From Pantoea septica (GTDB lineage Bacteria; Pseudomonadota; Gammaproteobacteria; Enterobacterales; Enterobacteriaceae): a DNA stretch of 48,528 nt. The stretch spans positions 1 to 48,528 of the forward strand of contig NZ_MLJJ01000031.1 of assembly GCF_002095575.1 (NCBI RefSeq). The letters are read 5' to 3'. The position numbers and the translations under genes are program-made. Positions within the stretch are counted from its first letter, which is position 1; each line of letters starts with the position of its first letter. The notes beneath the pieces are model-generated. The model did not search any database. It was not told where the DNA came from and worked only from the letters and a program-made list of their open reading frames with translations. Below are positions 1-8,853 of this stretch, one piece after another.

Positions 1-2310
1 ATCCTGGCCAACGGTGACGCTGCCCAGCGGCGTGCCGCCGTCAGAGACGGTAACGATGCTGCCCGGCTCCGCGCTGCCGCTCAGCTGCGGCGTGCTGTTA
101 TTGGTGAGGCCGCCGCTGGCGATCGGATCGCCGCTGGCGTCTGCCAGCGTAACGTCCGCCGCCGCTGTCGGCGCGACGGTATCGATGGTAATCGCCAGGA
201 TGGCGGAATCGGTGGTGTTGCCGGCGGCATCGGTAACGGCGGCGCGAAAATCGTAGGTGCCGTCTGCCAGCGCGGCGGGCGTAAAGCTCCACTGGCCGTT
301 GATGTCGGCAGTGACGCTGCCGATGACGGTATCGCCGTTATAGAGGGTTACCAGCGCGTTGGCGAAGGTTTGTCCGCTCAGGGTTGGCGTGGTGTCGCGC
401 GTGCTGGCGCCGTCGGCCAGATCCACCGGCGCGCTGCCGCTGTCGTCGGTGATCACCAGCGTGCTGGCCGCCGGCGGTTCGCCTGCAGCCACGGTGAAAT
501 CGAACGGCGCGGTCGGCGCGCTGACGTTGCCTGCCGCATCGGTCAGGGTCAGCGTCAGGCTGTGCGCGCCGTTGCTCAGCGTCGGCGTGGTAAAGCTCCA
601 GTTGCCGTCGGTGCCAACCGTCAGGCTGCCGATGGCGACGCCGTTGTCGTAAATCGTCAGCAGCGAATCGGGCTCCGCCTGTCCGCTCAGAACAGGGGTC
701 GCGTCGTCGGTGGTGGCGCCTGACGTCAGCGGACCAGTGCTGTCGCCGACGTCGTCCGTGACCACCAGGCCGCTGACCGCTTCCGGAGCCTGCGTATCGA
801 CGGTAAAGCTCAGCGGCGCGGAAGCCGCGCTAACGTTGCCCGCCGCATCCGTCACCGTTGCCGTCAGGCTATGGCTGCCGTCCGTCAGCACCGGCGTAGT
901 AAAGCTCCAGCTGCCGTCTCCGCCTGCGGTAACGGTGCCCAACAGCGTGTCGCCGTCTCGCACGGTGACTGTGCTGCCCGGTTCCGCGCTGCCGCTCAGC
1001 GTCAGGGTATTGTCGCTGATCGCGCTGCCAGCGGCCACCGCAGCGCCGTCGTCGTTAACCAGCTGCAGATCGGCTGGCGTGGCGGGCGCCAGCGTGTCGA
1101 TAGTGATGCTCAGCACCGGTGAAGGGGTAATGCTGCCGTCGGCGTTAGTGGTATCGGCGCGGAAGGCGTAGGTACCGTCGGCCAGCGCGGCGGGGGTAAA
1201 ATTCCACTGGCCGCTGGCGTCGGCGGTAACGCTGCCGATGACGGTTTCGCCGTTGTAGAGCGTCACCAGCGCGCCCGCCGTCGTCAGGCCGCTCAGGGTC
1301 GGCGTGCTGTCTGCGGTTGAGGCGCCATTGGTCAACGGCACCAGCGTACTGCCGCTGTCGTCGGTAATCTCCAGCGAGCTGGTCGCCGGCGGCAGATCCG
1401 CCGCGACGTTGACCACAATCGCCGCCGTCGGCGCGCTGACGTTGCCTGCCGCATCGGTCACGGTCGCCGTCAGGCTATGGCTGCCGTTGCTCAACGCGGG
1501 CGTGGTAAAGCTCCAGAGGCCATCGGCGCCGACCGTGACCGTGCCGAGTAGGGTATCGCCGTCATAGACGCTGACCGTAGTGCCCGCTTCTGCCTGTCCG
1601 CTCAACGCTGGCGTATTGTCGTCGGTCGAGCTGCCGGAAGCGAGTGGACCCTGGCTGTCGCCGACGTTATCGGTGAGCTGCAGGTTGCTGGCTGCGTCCG
1701 GCGCGAGGGTATCGACGGTGAAAGTCAGCGTCGTTGCCGGGCTAACGTTGCCTGCCGCGTCGGCGGCGGTAATGCTCAGCGTATGGCCGCCTTCGCCCAG
1801 CGTAGAGGGGGTGAAAGACCAGCGCCCATCGCTGCCGACGATAACCGTGCCCAGCACGGTGCCGTTATCGGAAATGGTGACGGTGCTGCCCGCTTCGGCC
1901 GTGCCCTGCAGCGTCGGCGTCGCGTCGCTGGTCGCGCCGTTTGCGGCTATGGGAGTGAGGATCGTGCCGTTATCGCTGTTGGCGCTCACGTCGGTTAGCG
2001 CCGGCGCAAGCGTATCGACGGTAAAGTTCAGCGGATCGGTGGCGCTACTGGTGTTGCCCGCAGCGTCGGTGACCGTCACCGTCAGGCTATGCTGGCCATC
2101 CGCCAGCGTCGGCGAGGTAAAGCTCCAGCTGCCGTCGGCGTTGACAATCGCCGTTCCCAGCAGCGTGCCGTTGTCATAAACGCTGACGGTAGCACCCGCT
2201 TCAGCCGTTCCGCTTAAAACTGGTGTATTGTCATCGGTAACACCGCCTGCGGCAATGGCGCCCTGAATGCTGCCGACGCTGTCGCTAATGACCAGATTGG
2301 CCGCCGTGCC
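1..2310 (-). repeat. Tandem Ig-like domain repeats with a three-domain super-repeat
   Basis: About eight Ig-like units of roughly 100 codons are visible. From the third unit onward they follow an A-B-C order: A starts like DNVGDSQGPLASG, B like ITDDSGS, C like LQLVNDDGA, and then A-B-C recurs. A 12-mer of unit A is found at 740-751 and again at 1655-1666, exactly 915 bp (305 codons) apart. This suggests amplification in blocks of three domains. Copies differ at many synonymous sites, so the block duplication is not very recent. Confidence 0.8.
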
Positions 2311-2859
2311 GGGCGCGGTAGTATCGCCGCCTCCCGTGCCGCCGCCTGTGCCGCCGCCGCCTGTGCCGCCGCCGCCCGTGCCGCCATCCGTACCGCCGCC
2401 ACCCGTGCCGCCGCCTGCATCGCCGCCGCCGCCGCCACCGCCTCCACCACCGCCGTTAGTAGCAAACAGCGCGCCGATACCCGCCAGCGCCGCGCCGCCG
2501 ATACCAAAGGCGGCGATAGTGTTGTCGCTGGTCAGGTTATCCGCCAGCAGCCCTTCGGTGCTGTCGATAGAGACATACTGGAAACCCTGTTCACCGGGAT
2601 TTTCTACCCACCAGAGCGCGCCCTTGTCATCCTGCAGCACCAGATCGCTTTCACCTGCCGGGCCATAAAAATTATGAATAACAACCGTTTCGCCAGATTT
2701 CGTAGTAACAACGAGGTCGTTGCCGTTGCGTGCGAAAGACTTGATGTCAGATCGATTGAGGTTGAGTTTAACCACACTTGGAGTGGACAAATTAACGTCG
2801 CTGCCACTCAGCTGAGAGGCGATAGTACCGCCTTTAGGCGTTACTGAGATATTATTCAT
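1..2859 (-). CDS. Bap-type biofilm adhesin, N-terminal part (runs off the window)
   Basis: This frame is open from an ATG at 2859 to the window edge, giving 953 codons with no stop. Residues 1 to about 130 (MNNISVTPKGGTIASQLSG...) resemble the prefix domain of BapA-type type I-secreted adhesins. A glycine/threonine-rich linker follows at about residues 133-178. After it come tandem Ig-like domains of about 100 residues with the signatures DDNTPxLSGxAE, LLGTVTVxxDGxWSFTxP and LTVTVTDAAGN. Such proteins are cell-surface matrix adhesins exported through a TolC-type channel, with calcium-binding repeats and a secretion signal at the C-terminus, which lies outside this window. The family is known; the exact orthologue is not established. 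The start has only a weak ribosome site (GTGGGA), but the prefix begins sensibly here. An EAL-like gene lies 237 bp upstream in the same direction. Confidence 0.85.
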   Translation of the reverse strand, partial: MNNISVTPKGGTIASQLSGSDVNLSTPSVVKLNLNRSDIKSFARNGNDLVVTTKSGETVVIHNFYGPAGESDLVLQDDKGALWWVENPGEQGFQYVSIDSTEGLLADNLTSDNTIAAFGIGGAALAGIGALFATNGGGGGGGGGGGDAGGGTGGGGTDGGTGGGGTGGGGTGGGTGGGDTTAPGTAANLVISDSVGSIQGAIAAGGVTDDNTPVLSGTAEAGATVSVYDNGTLLGTAIVNADGSWSFTSPTLADGQHSLTVTVTDAAGNTSSATDPLNFTVDTLAPALTDVSANSDNGTILTPIAANGATSDATPTLQGTAEAGSTVTISDNGTVLGTVIVGSDGRWSFTPSTLGEGGHTLSITAADAAGNVSPATTLTFTVDTLAPDAASNLQLTDNVGDSQGPLASGSSTDDNTPALSGQAEAGTTVSVYDGDTLLGTVTVGADGLWSFTTPALSNGSHSLTATVTDAAGNVSAPTAAIVVNVAADLPPATSSLEITDDSGSTLVPLTNGASTADSTPTLSGLTTAGALVTLYNGETVIGSVTADASGQWNFTPAALADGTYAFRADTTNADGSITPSPVLSITIDTLAPATPADLQLVNDDGAAVAAGSAISDNTLTLSGSAEPGSTVTVRDGDTLLGTVTAGGDGSWSFTTPVLTDGSHSLTATVTDAAGNVSAASAPLSFTVDTQAPEAVSGLVVTDDVGDSTGPLTSGATTDDATPVLSGQAEPDSLLTIYDNGVAIGSLTVGTDGNWSFTTPTLSNGAHSLTLTLTDAAGNVSAPTAPFDFTVAAGEPPAASTLVITDDSGSAPVDLADGASTRDTTPTLSGQTFANALVTLYNGDTVIGSVTADINGQWSFTPAALADGTYDFRAAVTDAAGNTTDSAILAITIDTVAPTAAADVTLADASGDPIASGGLTNNSTPQLSGSAEPGSIVTVSDGGTPLGSVTVGQD

Positions 2860-2929
2860 GTTATGTATATCCCACTGAGGTTATTAATATTCATAAAAAT
2901 GCCCGGCACCTTAAGATCCCGGTTTATCC

Positions 2930-2954
2930 GTGAATAACGCTGCGTGCTATTCAC
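2930..2954. promoter_or_regulatory. Dyad upstream of the adhesin gene
   Basis: Perfect 7-bp arms GTGAATA and TATTCAC are separated by 11 bp, about 70 bp upstream of the adhesin start. It could be a regulator binding site or a leader hairpin in the adhesin transcript. No specific factor can be named. Confidence 0.35.
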
Positions 2955-3062
2955 TCCCCTCTTTGTCGATCCCATACGCTTGACGAAATCGCTCTGAGCC
3001 GTTTTGAGTCTTTATCCTGGTGAGGGAATCACTTTTATTTTTTTAATAACCGCAATGGGCTA

Positions 3063-3090
3063 GCCTGTTCCCGTAATAATGGAAACAGGC
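3063..3090 (-). terminator. Possible hairpin after the EAL-like gene
   Basis: Imperfect arms GCCTGTT and AACAGGC flank a 14-base spacer just past the EAL-like stop codon. No T-run follows on the minus strand, so this is at best a weak or Rho-assisted terminator. Confidence 0.3.
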
Positions 3091-3096
3091 GGCATA

Positions 3097-3888
3097 TCAT
3101 AAAAAATGAGGGTAGCTGTCGATGGCGGCCTGCTGTTTTCTTAACGTCCTGGATGATGAGGCTGCTGCTGTTTGCTCAATTAAATCCGTTAAATAGCGTA
3201 CTTTATAGCGACGCCCCTGCAGGCCGATAATCGGTTTACGTGCGAGCATCTGGAGATGCTGTTCTGCCTCTACGCCCTGGACGATAACGCCATTGCAGAA
3301 ATCGTTTACATGATTAAGCAGCGTATCGAAGGCATAACCATCGCCATATTTCCAGAAGAAGTCTTTGCTGGTTTTGACATATTCAAACAGGCCGCTGGTC
3401 AGCATCGATAAGGTGGATCCGCCCGCCGCAAAATCATCCAGCCATAATAACGCTGGGGTAATACCCGCCAGCTTTTGCAGCAGCAGGCGATCGGCAGCGC
3501 AATAACGTTGGGTAAAAAAGGCGGAAATTTCGAGACGCAATAGCGGCAGCCGATCCAGCCTTTGCTGCGTCGCAGCATCATCCAGAATAGCGCGAATAAT
3601 ATCGCCGTCGACATTAAGGCTGACAAGCTGCGTGAAGCCGCTTTTATAGAGCGTTTCGAGCTGTGTTAGCTGTCGCTGAAAGAGTTGCCATTTTTCCGCC
3701 TCAAGCAGGTAGGCAAACAGCCGGTGTCCGCTGTCGGCATCTGCCGGGCAGGCGATGTCGCGATCCGGCGCGATGCGCGTTAACAGCTCCCACACTATCA
3801 CTTTCCCTGAGGGAGCATGAATCGGGTCAAGCAGAAAAACGTAGTGCTGACGAAGATGTAGTTGGCGACCCATTCTGCTGCTACCCAA
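3097..3888 (-). CDS. EAL-domain-like protein, probably degenerate
   Basis: The 263-residue product is essentially one EAL-type domain. EAL phosphodiesterases hydrolyse c-di-GMP. Recognisable landmarks in order are WELLTR (EAL motif, with Glu), SLNVD (metal-binding Asn), LRLEIS (Glu), LWLDDFAAGGS (DDFG loop with both Asp but a changed loop), VKTSKDF (Lys kept, Asp of KxD replaced by Ser), VIVQGVEAE (EGVE motif with the first Glu changed to Gln) and GLQG (Gln). Loss of the EGVE glutamate and the altered loop suggest reduced or no catalysis, as in YdiV-like EAL proteins that act by protein contact; this is inference. No signal peptide, GGDEF or sensory domain is seen. Position directly upstream of a biofilm adhesin on the same strand suggests a role in matrix control. 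A downstream start at codon 6 is possible. Confidence 0.75.
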   Translation of the reverse strand: MGSSRMGRQLHLRQHYVFLLDPIHAPSGKVIVWELLTRIAPDRDIACPADADSGHRLFAYLLEAEKWQLFQRQLTQLETLYKSGFTQLVSLNVDGDIIRAILDDAATQQRLDRLPLLRLEISAFFTQRYCAADRLLLQKLAGITPALLWLDDFAAGGSTLSMLTSGLFEYVKTSKDFFWKYGDGYAFDTLLNHVNDFCNGVIVQGVEAEQHLQMLARKPIIGLQGRRYKVRYLTDLIEQTAAASSSRTLRKQQAAIDSYPHFL

Positions 3889-4543
3889 TCAACCCGATAA
3901 GCCAGCTGCCTGAAAACCGCAACGGAAATGTCAGGAAAACTCATATGAACGTTAAGAAAACCCAGAAGATCCTTAACACCTTAACCTGATGCTAACGTAC
4001 AACTTACATTTTGAAAAATAGATTTAAGCCAAACCAGACGGAAAATTCAATAGCCAAAACCAATCAATAAAGGTGATTGAAAAGGATTTTTAGAAATTAA
4101 AAATCATAAAACATGTTATAAATTAATTTACTCTATGGACTTGACGAATCCAAAAAAATCCAACAAATTGATTTTATTAGTAAATAAATTAAAGTTGTCA
4201 TATTAAACATCACATTAGCTGATAAATTTTACCTGAAACAAAAGCCGCATTAACTTCCAAAAAGCGCCAAATAAAAACGGCTATTGTAAATTGCGCTTTA
4301 GGCATAATGTTTAACTTTTATAATGTATAAGCCTGATAAGTAGAGGCTATACACGATGTAAATTTAACAATCGAGACCGCCTGAACGGAACCTAACGCTA
4401 ACGCCTCGTTTTTTCTAAAAAATTCAGCGGAAAACAGGGCGCTTCTCTGGAGCGCGGGTTTTACGAAGCTTAATCAGGCGTGAAACAGTGATGATGCTCA
4501 CAAAACAGATAAAAAGGGGGATTTCAGGCGGGAGAACGGAATA
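3889..4543. other. AT-rich intergenic region between speA and the EAL-like gene
   Basis: About 650 bp, clearly richer in A and T than the flanking genes, especially 3990-4330. No convincing gene is seen. It should contain the promoter of the minus-strand EAL-like gene. A short stem (GCGCT/AGCGC) lies near 4440-4457. E. coli has speB downstream of speA; no trace of speB is seen here. Confidence 0.5.
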
Positions 4544-4565
4544 CCGGGCCCCAGACAAGGCCCGG
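4544..4565 (-). terminator. speA terminator hairpin
   Basis: Perfect 7-bp stem CCGGGCC/GGCCCGG with an 8-base loop, 13 bp after the speA stop codon. The T-run is poor, so termination strength is uncertain. Confidence 0.5.
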
Positions 4566-4578
4566 CATGAAGCACTAC

Positions 4579-6555
4579 TTACTCATCTTCAAGATAGGTG
4601 TAGCCGTAAAGGCCGCTTTCAAACTCTTCCAGAAACTGCGCGCGCAACTCGTCGTCGAGATCGGTCTCTTTGACCTGATTGCGGAACAGCGTCATCAGCT
4701 CATCGGGATTCAGCTGCACGTACTCCAGCATATCCGCAACGGTATCGCCCTCGTCCGACAGCTCGACCTCGACTTCGCCGCCCGCGCGCGCGTAGACGTT
4801 GACCGCCTCGGTATCGCCGAACAGGTTATGCATATTGCCGAGGATCTCCTGATAGGCACCGACCATAAAGAAGCCGAGCATCGGCGGATTCTCTGGATCG
4901 TATTCCGGCATCGGCATGGTGGCGGCAATACCGTCGCCGTCGACGTAATGATCGATGGTGCCGTCGGAATCGCAGGTGATGTCCAGCAGCACCGCGCGAC
5001 GCTCCGGCTTTTTATGCAGCCCTTCCAGCGGCAATACCGGGAACAGCTGATCGATGCCCCAGGCATCCGGCATCGACTGGAACAGCGAGAAGTTGACGTA
5101 CATCTTGTCCGCCATACGCTCCTGTAGCTCGTCGATAATCGGACGGTGCGCGCGGTTGCTCGGGTCGAGATGCTGCTGGATATAGTGGCAGATGCTGAGA
5201 TAAAGCTGTTCCGCCCAGGCGCGCTGCGTCAGATCGTAGGTGCCGGAGGCGTAGCCGGTGTGGATGTCGTGCAGATCCATCTGGCTGTCGTGCAGCCACT
5301 CACGCAGCGAACGGCGCACGTCAGGTTCGTGCATCTCCTGCCAGGTTTCCCACATGCTGAGGATCGGGCGCGGCGCATCTTCTTCCGGCGCCTGCGGCGT
5401 AATGAACTCGTTACGCTCCACGCCAATAATGTTGGAGACCAGCACGGTATGGTGCGCGGTCACGGCGCGGCCTGACTCGGTAATCACCGTCGGGTGATCC
5501 AGCCCGTGCTCTTCGCAGGCGTCGCCGATCGCCCAGATAACGTTGTTGGCGTACTCGTTCAGACCGTAGTTGACCGAGCAGTCGGACTGCGAACGAGTGC
5601 CTTCATAGTCGACGCCCAGACCGCCGCCGACGTCGAAGCATTTGATGTTGACGCCGAGCTTCGCCAGTTCAACATAGAAACGCGCCGACTCGCGCACGCC
5701 GGTAGCGATGTCGCGAATATTAGCCATCTGCGAACCGAGGTGGAAGTGCAGCAGCTGAAGGCTGTCGAGACGGCCCGCGTTGCGCATAATCTCCACCAGC
5801 TGCAGCACCTGCGACGCCGAGAGGCCGAACTTCGATTTTTCGCCCCCGCTCGACTGCCATTTGCCGGAGCCCTGCGACGCCAGACGCGCGCGGATGCCGA
5901 GACGCGGCACCACGTTCAGACGCTCGGCCTCTTCCAGCACCAGGCGCACTTCCGTCATCTTTTCGATGACCAGATAGACTTTGTGACCGAGCTTTTCGCC
6001 AATCAGCGCCAGACGAATATATTCGCGATCTTTGTAGCCGTTGCAGACGATCACCGTGCGGGTTTTGCCGGCGTGGGCCAGCACCGCCATCAGCTCCGCT
6101 TTGGAACCCGCTTCCAGCCCCAGCGGTTCACCAGAATTGACCAGCGATTCAATAACGCGCTTATGCTGGTTGACCTTAATCGGGTAAACCAGAAAGTAGT
6201 CGCCGCGATAGCCGTAAGATTCGCGCGCGCGCTTAAACGCCGCGTTAATCGAGCGCAGACGATGCTGCAGGATTTGCGGAAAGCAGAACAGCGCAGGCAG
6301 ACGCTGGCCCTGGGCCTCGCGCTCTTTCACCAGATTCGCCAGATCGACGCGCAGCGTCGGCTCGTCCGGGTTCGGACAGACGCTGACGTGACCGCGTTCG
6401 TTAACGTCGTAGTAGTTATTGCCCCACCAGGCAACGTTATAGGTACGCAGCATTTTGCTGGCATCCTGGTCGTTCATTGCAACCTCCTGCATTGAGCGGA
6501 GCACACCCTGTTCGCCAGCTGACGAACCCTTAATAGTCTTCATGTCGCCAGACAT
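4579..6555 (-). CDS. speA: Biosynthetic arginine decarboxylase SpeA
   Basis: SpeA converts arginine to agmatine with pyridoxal phosphate, opening the agmatine route to putrescine. From the ATG at 6555 the product has 658 residues, the same length as E. coli SpeA, and the two sequences match along their full length. The PLP lysine is in YPIKVNQ at residue 127. [26 protein letters not shown] and the C-terminal [11 protein letters not shown] are all present. The frame stays open 13 codons further upstream (to 6594), but the 6555 start gives the family N-terminus and has GAGG in front of it. speB (agmatinase), next to speA in E. coli, is not present downstream, so agmatine conversion must be encoded elsewhere or be absent. 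Confidence 0.97.
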   Translation of the reverse strand: MSGDMKTIKGSSAGEQGVLRSMQEVAMNDQDASKMLRTYNVAWWGNNYYDVNERGHVSVCPNPDEPTLRVDLANLVKEREAQGQRLPALFCFPQILQHRLRSINAAFKRARESYGYRGDYFLVYPIKVNQHKRVIESLVNSGEPLGLEAGSKAELMAVLAHAGKTRTVIVCNGYKDREYIRLALIGEKLGHKVYLVIEKMTEVRLVLEEAERLNVVPRLGIRARLASQGSGKWQSSGGEKSKFGLSASQVLQLVEIMRNAGRLDSLQLLHFHLGSQMANIRDIATGVRESARFYVELAKLGVNIKCFDVGGGLGVDYEGTRSQSDCSVNYGLNEYANNVIWAIGDACEEHGLDHPTVITESGRAVTAHHTVLVSNIIGVERNEFITPQAPEEDAPRPILSMWETWQEMHEPDVRRSLREWLHDSQMDLHDIHTGYASGTYDLTQRAWAEQLYLSICHYIQQHLDPSNRAHRPIIDELQERMADKMYVNFSLFQSMPDAWGIDQLFPVLPLEGLHKKPERRAVLLDITCDSDGTIDHYVDGDGIAATMPMPEYDPENPPMLGFFMVGAYQEILGNMHNLFGDTEAVNVYARAGGEVEVELSDEGDTVADMLEYVQLNPDELMTLFRNQVKETDLDDELRAQFLEEFESGLYGYTYLEDE

Positions 6556-7100
6556 CACGAACCTCGAATTTCTGTTGGAATGTGAAAAAAGCACAAAACT
6601 AAGTGTAAAACACCCTGGCCCGTTACGTGTAAATGGACCCCGAATGCATCACGACGTTCACTGACGCGCGATCGCCAGTAGCGTAAATAAGGAAAAACAG
6701 GTTAACCGGCGCGCGTGTCGGGAGAATGACCGCAACAGGCGATTCGTCGGAAAAGAGGAGAAAAGGCAGGAAAGGAGTACGCCAGCGCGCCCGTTGAGCG
6801 CAGAGAACCGCAAGAGAGGAAAGCGTGGTTCATTACTTCTGTCACCTCCACACATGTTTTCGCATGTGGAAACAATCTGGGCGAACGTCAGAGAAGCTCT
6901 GACAGTGGCTTACGCGCAGCGGCGTCATCCTTATGGCTGCAGGCAGCAGCGGCGTTTTATACCGCCTGACGGGCGAAATTGCAAAGCGTTTCGCTGGTTT
7001 GCCGCCGTTCAGCGTCACGATTTTTTGCCAGCAGACGCTTTTCCGAAAAATGCGGAAACAGAAAAAGGGCTGGCATTTCGTTCACCCCTTAACCTAAAAT
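6556..7100. other. Long speA-metK intergenic region without a convincing gene
   Basis: Holds divergent promoters for speA and metK. Several small hairpins are visible: CACATG/CATGTG near 6850-6869, a perfect 7-bp stem GTCAGAG/CTCTGAC at 6887-6903, and TTTCCG/CGGAAA near 7038-7056. Small open frames exist on both strands (for example 6658-6855 minus) but none has a good ribosome site or a recognisable product. The E. coli yqgB peptide was looked for between here and speA and not found. Confidence 0.4.
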
Positions 7101-7157
7101 AGCCGTCCAGATGGTTTTCCATCTAAACTGGTTAACATCCAGGCGTTTTACGTCTGG
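7101..7157 (+). promoter_or_regulatory. Candidate MetJ operator region of metK
   Basis: MetJ with S-adenosylmethionine binds tandem 8-bp met boxes (AGACGTCT) upstream of metK in E. coli. Here AGCCGTCC-AGATGGTT (7101-7116), AGGCGTTT (7141-7148) and TTACGTCT (7148-7155) are imperfect matches. A small perfect hairpin AGATGG/CCATCT is also present at 7109-7124. The assignment is by position and partial matching only. Confidence 0.4.
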
Positions 7158-7269
7158 CACGCTGACACTTCTAACACTGCTCGCGGCTTTGCCTGAAGGG
7201 GCGTCAAGTAAGTTCATCTCACTTACGCTATGCAGTCGAATTCAAACCATTTGTAAGGTAAAGAACAGA

Positions 7270-8421
7270 ATGGCTAAACACCTTTTTACGTCCGAGTCCG
7301 TATCAGAAGGACATCCTGATAAAATCGCCGACCAGATTTCTGACGCCGTGCTGGACGCCATCCTCGAGCAGGATCCCAAAGCGCGCGTGGCCTGCGAAAC
7401 CTACGTTAAAACCGGTATGGTGCTGGTCGGCGGTGAAATCACCACCAGCGCATGGGTCGATATCGAAGAGATTACCCGCAATACCGTACGTGAAATCGGT
7501 TATGTCCATTCCGATATGGGCTTTGACGCCAATTCCTGTGCCGTTCTGAGCGCCATTGGCAAGCAGTCACCCGACATTAACCAGGGCGTTGACCGCACCG
7601 ATCCGCTGGAGCAAGGCGCGGGTGACCAGGGCCTGATGTTCGGCTACGCCACCAACGAAACCGACGTGCTGATGCCGGCGCCAGTGACCTATGCGCACCG
7701 TCTGGTGCAGCGCCAGTCTGAAGTACGTAAAAACGGCACGCTGCCGTGGCTGCGTCCGGATGCGAAAAGCCAGATCACTTTCCAGTACGACGGCGGCAAA
7801 ATCGTCGGTATCGACGCGGTGGTGCTCTCTACTCAGCATTCTGAAGATATCGATCAGGCAACCCTGCGCGAAGCGGTGATGGAAGAGATCATCAAGCCGG
7901 TGCTGCCGAGCGAATGGATTAACGCCAGCACCAGGTACCACATTAACCCGACCGGCCGCTTCGTTATCGGCGGCCCAATGGGCGACTGCGGCCTGACCGG
8001 CCGTAAAATCATCGTCGATACCTACGGCGGCATGGCGCGTCACGGCGGCGGGGCGTTCTCCGGCAAGGATCCCTCTAAGGTTGACCGTTCTGCGGCCTAC
8101 GCGGCGCGCTATGTGGCGAAAAACATCGTTGCCGCCGGCCTGGCTGACCGCTGCGAGATTCAGGTTTCCTACGCTATCGGCGTAGCGGAGCCGACCTCCA
8201 TCATGGTGGAAACCTTCGGTACCGAGAAGATCTCAACCGAACAGCTGACGCTGCTGGTGCGCGAGTTCTTCGACCTGCGTCCTTACGGCCTGATTCAGAT
8301 GCTGGACCTGCTGCAGCCAATCTATAAAGAGACCGCCGCTTACGGTCACTTCGGTCGCGAACACTTCCCGTGGGAAAAAACCGACAAGGCTGCTCAGCTG
8401 CGCGACGCTGCTGGCCTGTAA
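7270..8421 (+). CDS. metK: S-adenosylmethionine synthase MetK
   Basis: MetK makes S-adenosylmethionine from methionine and ATP; it is an essential cytosolic tetramer. The 383-residue product matches E. coli MetK (384) from [18 protein letters not shown]. Motifs seen are GHPDK (residues 14-18, ATP and metal binding), [12 protein letters not shown] (signature near 115-125), [19 protein letters not shown] (loop near 260) and a C-terminal [11 protein letters not shown]. The frame is open from 7111, but the ATG at 7270 gives the family N-terminus and has AAGG upstream. Expression probably responds to MetJ through the boxes just upstream. A strong terminator follows, separating it from galP. Confidence 0.98.
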   Translation: MAKHLFTSESVSEGHPDKIADQISDAVLDAILEQDPKARVACETYVKTGMVLVGGEITTSAWVDIEEITRNTVREIGYVHSDMGFDANSCAVLSAIGKQSPDINQGVDRTDPLEQGAGDQGLMFGYATNETDVLMPAPVTYAHRLVQRQSEVRKNGTLPWLRPDAKSQITFQYDGGKIVGIDAVVLSTQHSEDIDQATLREAVMEEIIKPVLPSEWINASTRYHINPTGRFVIGGPMGDCGLTGRKIIVDTYGGMARHGGGAFSGKDPSKVDRSAAYAARYVAKNIVAAGLADRCEIQVSYAIGVAEPTSIMVETFGTEKISTEQLTLLVREFFDLRPYGLIQMLDLLQPIYKETAAYGHFGREHFPWEKTDKAAQLRDAAGL

Positions 8422-8432
8422 GGTTCGATCTA

Positions 8433-8470
8433 AAGGCTCTCCCCTGTCGCAGGGGAGAGCCTTGTTTTTT
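8433..8470 (+). terminator. Rho-independent terminator of metK
   Basis: Perfect 14-bp stem (AAGGCTCTCCCCTG and its complement, 3-base loop TCG) ending in CTTGTTTTTT. Located 12 bp after the metK stop. Confidence 0.92.
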
Positions 8471-8552
8471 GGCCTCTTTTCTTTCCGCCTTGCCCCCCGC
8501 TCAGCACATTTTCTTTTCTCTACTACACTTTTCACACTCGTCAAGCCTCGAC

Positions 8553-8568
8553 GTGTTAACGATTACAA
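8553..8568. promoter_or_regulatory. Upstream GalR/GalS operator of galP
   Basis: GTGTTAACGATTACAA matches the gal operator consensus GTGTAANCGNTTACAC at all but two defined positions. It lies 203 bp upstream of the second, better operator. Confidence 0.6.
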
Positions 8569-8755
8569 ATTGAAACGCTTTATTAATCTGTTATTTAGGA
8601 TTTAACCTGCGTGGTTATTCGGCTGAAAATGCGTTATTTTCAGCGTCCTCTGATAGCCGATAATTGACACCATGTCGGAAACTTAACAAGTGCTATACCT
8701 TACTGGTTAGTAAACCTTTTCGGGCTGAATATGCTGAATTTCAGGGTTTCGGCGT

Positions 8756-8771
8756 GTGTAAGCGATTACAT
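8756..8771. promoter_or_regulatory. Main GalR/GalS operator of galP
   Basis: GTGTAAGCGATTACAT matches GTGTAANCGNTTACAC at every defined position but the last. It lies 82 bp upstream of the galP start. GalR and GalS control galP in E. coli, so galactose induction is expected here. Confidence 0.8.
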
Positions 8772-8774
8772 CAG

Positions 8775-8790
8775 CGTGATCGTCCTCACT
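8775..8790. promoter_or_regulatory. Possible CRP site in the galP promoter
   Basis: CGTGA-N6-TCACT has one mismatch per half against TGTGA-N6-TCACA. It is immediately downstream of the main gal operator, so its position relative to the promoter is unclear. Confidence 0.3.
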
Positions 8791-8853
8791 TTTTACTCGA
8801 GAAAGGTTTTTTAACATTAGATAACAACAATGATGGATAAACTCGGAGGCAAC

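Noticed and set aside
1..2310. Regularly spaced repeats considered as a CRISPR array
   Set aside because: The repeats encode Ig-like domains in one continuous frame, with a period near 300 bp and no short identical repeats.
3945..3989. Short leader-peptide-like ORF MNVKKTQKILNTLT
   Set aside because: Plus strand, with no downstream plus-strand gene to regulate and no clear ribosome site.
5494..6495. 333-codon open frame antisense to speA
   Set aside because: Opposite a full-length, highly conserved gene; composition is that of a shadow frame.
6658..6855. 65-codon minus-strand ORF between speA and metK
   Set aside because: No ribosome site of note, no similarity to the E. coli yqgB product, and an Arg/Ser/Leu-rich composition typical of chance frames.
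6794..7102. 102-codon plus-strand ORF upstream of metK
   Set aside because: Overlaps promoter-like DNA and the minus ORF, and has no recognisable product.
7111..7269. Extended N-terminus of MetK (53 extra residues)
   Set aside because: It translates the MetJ operator and promoter region; the ATG at 7270 gives the conserved N-terminus.
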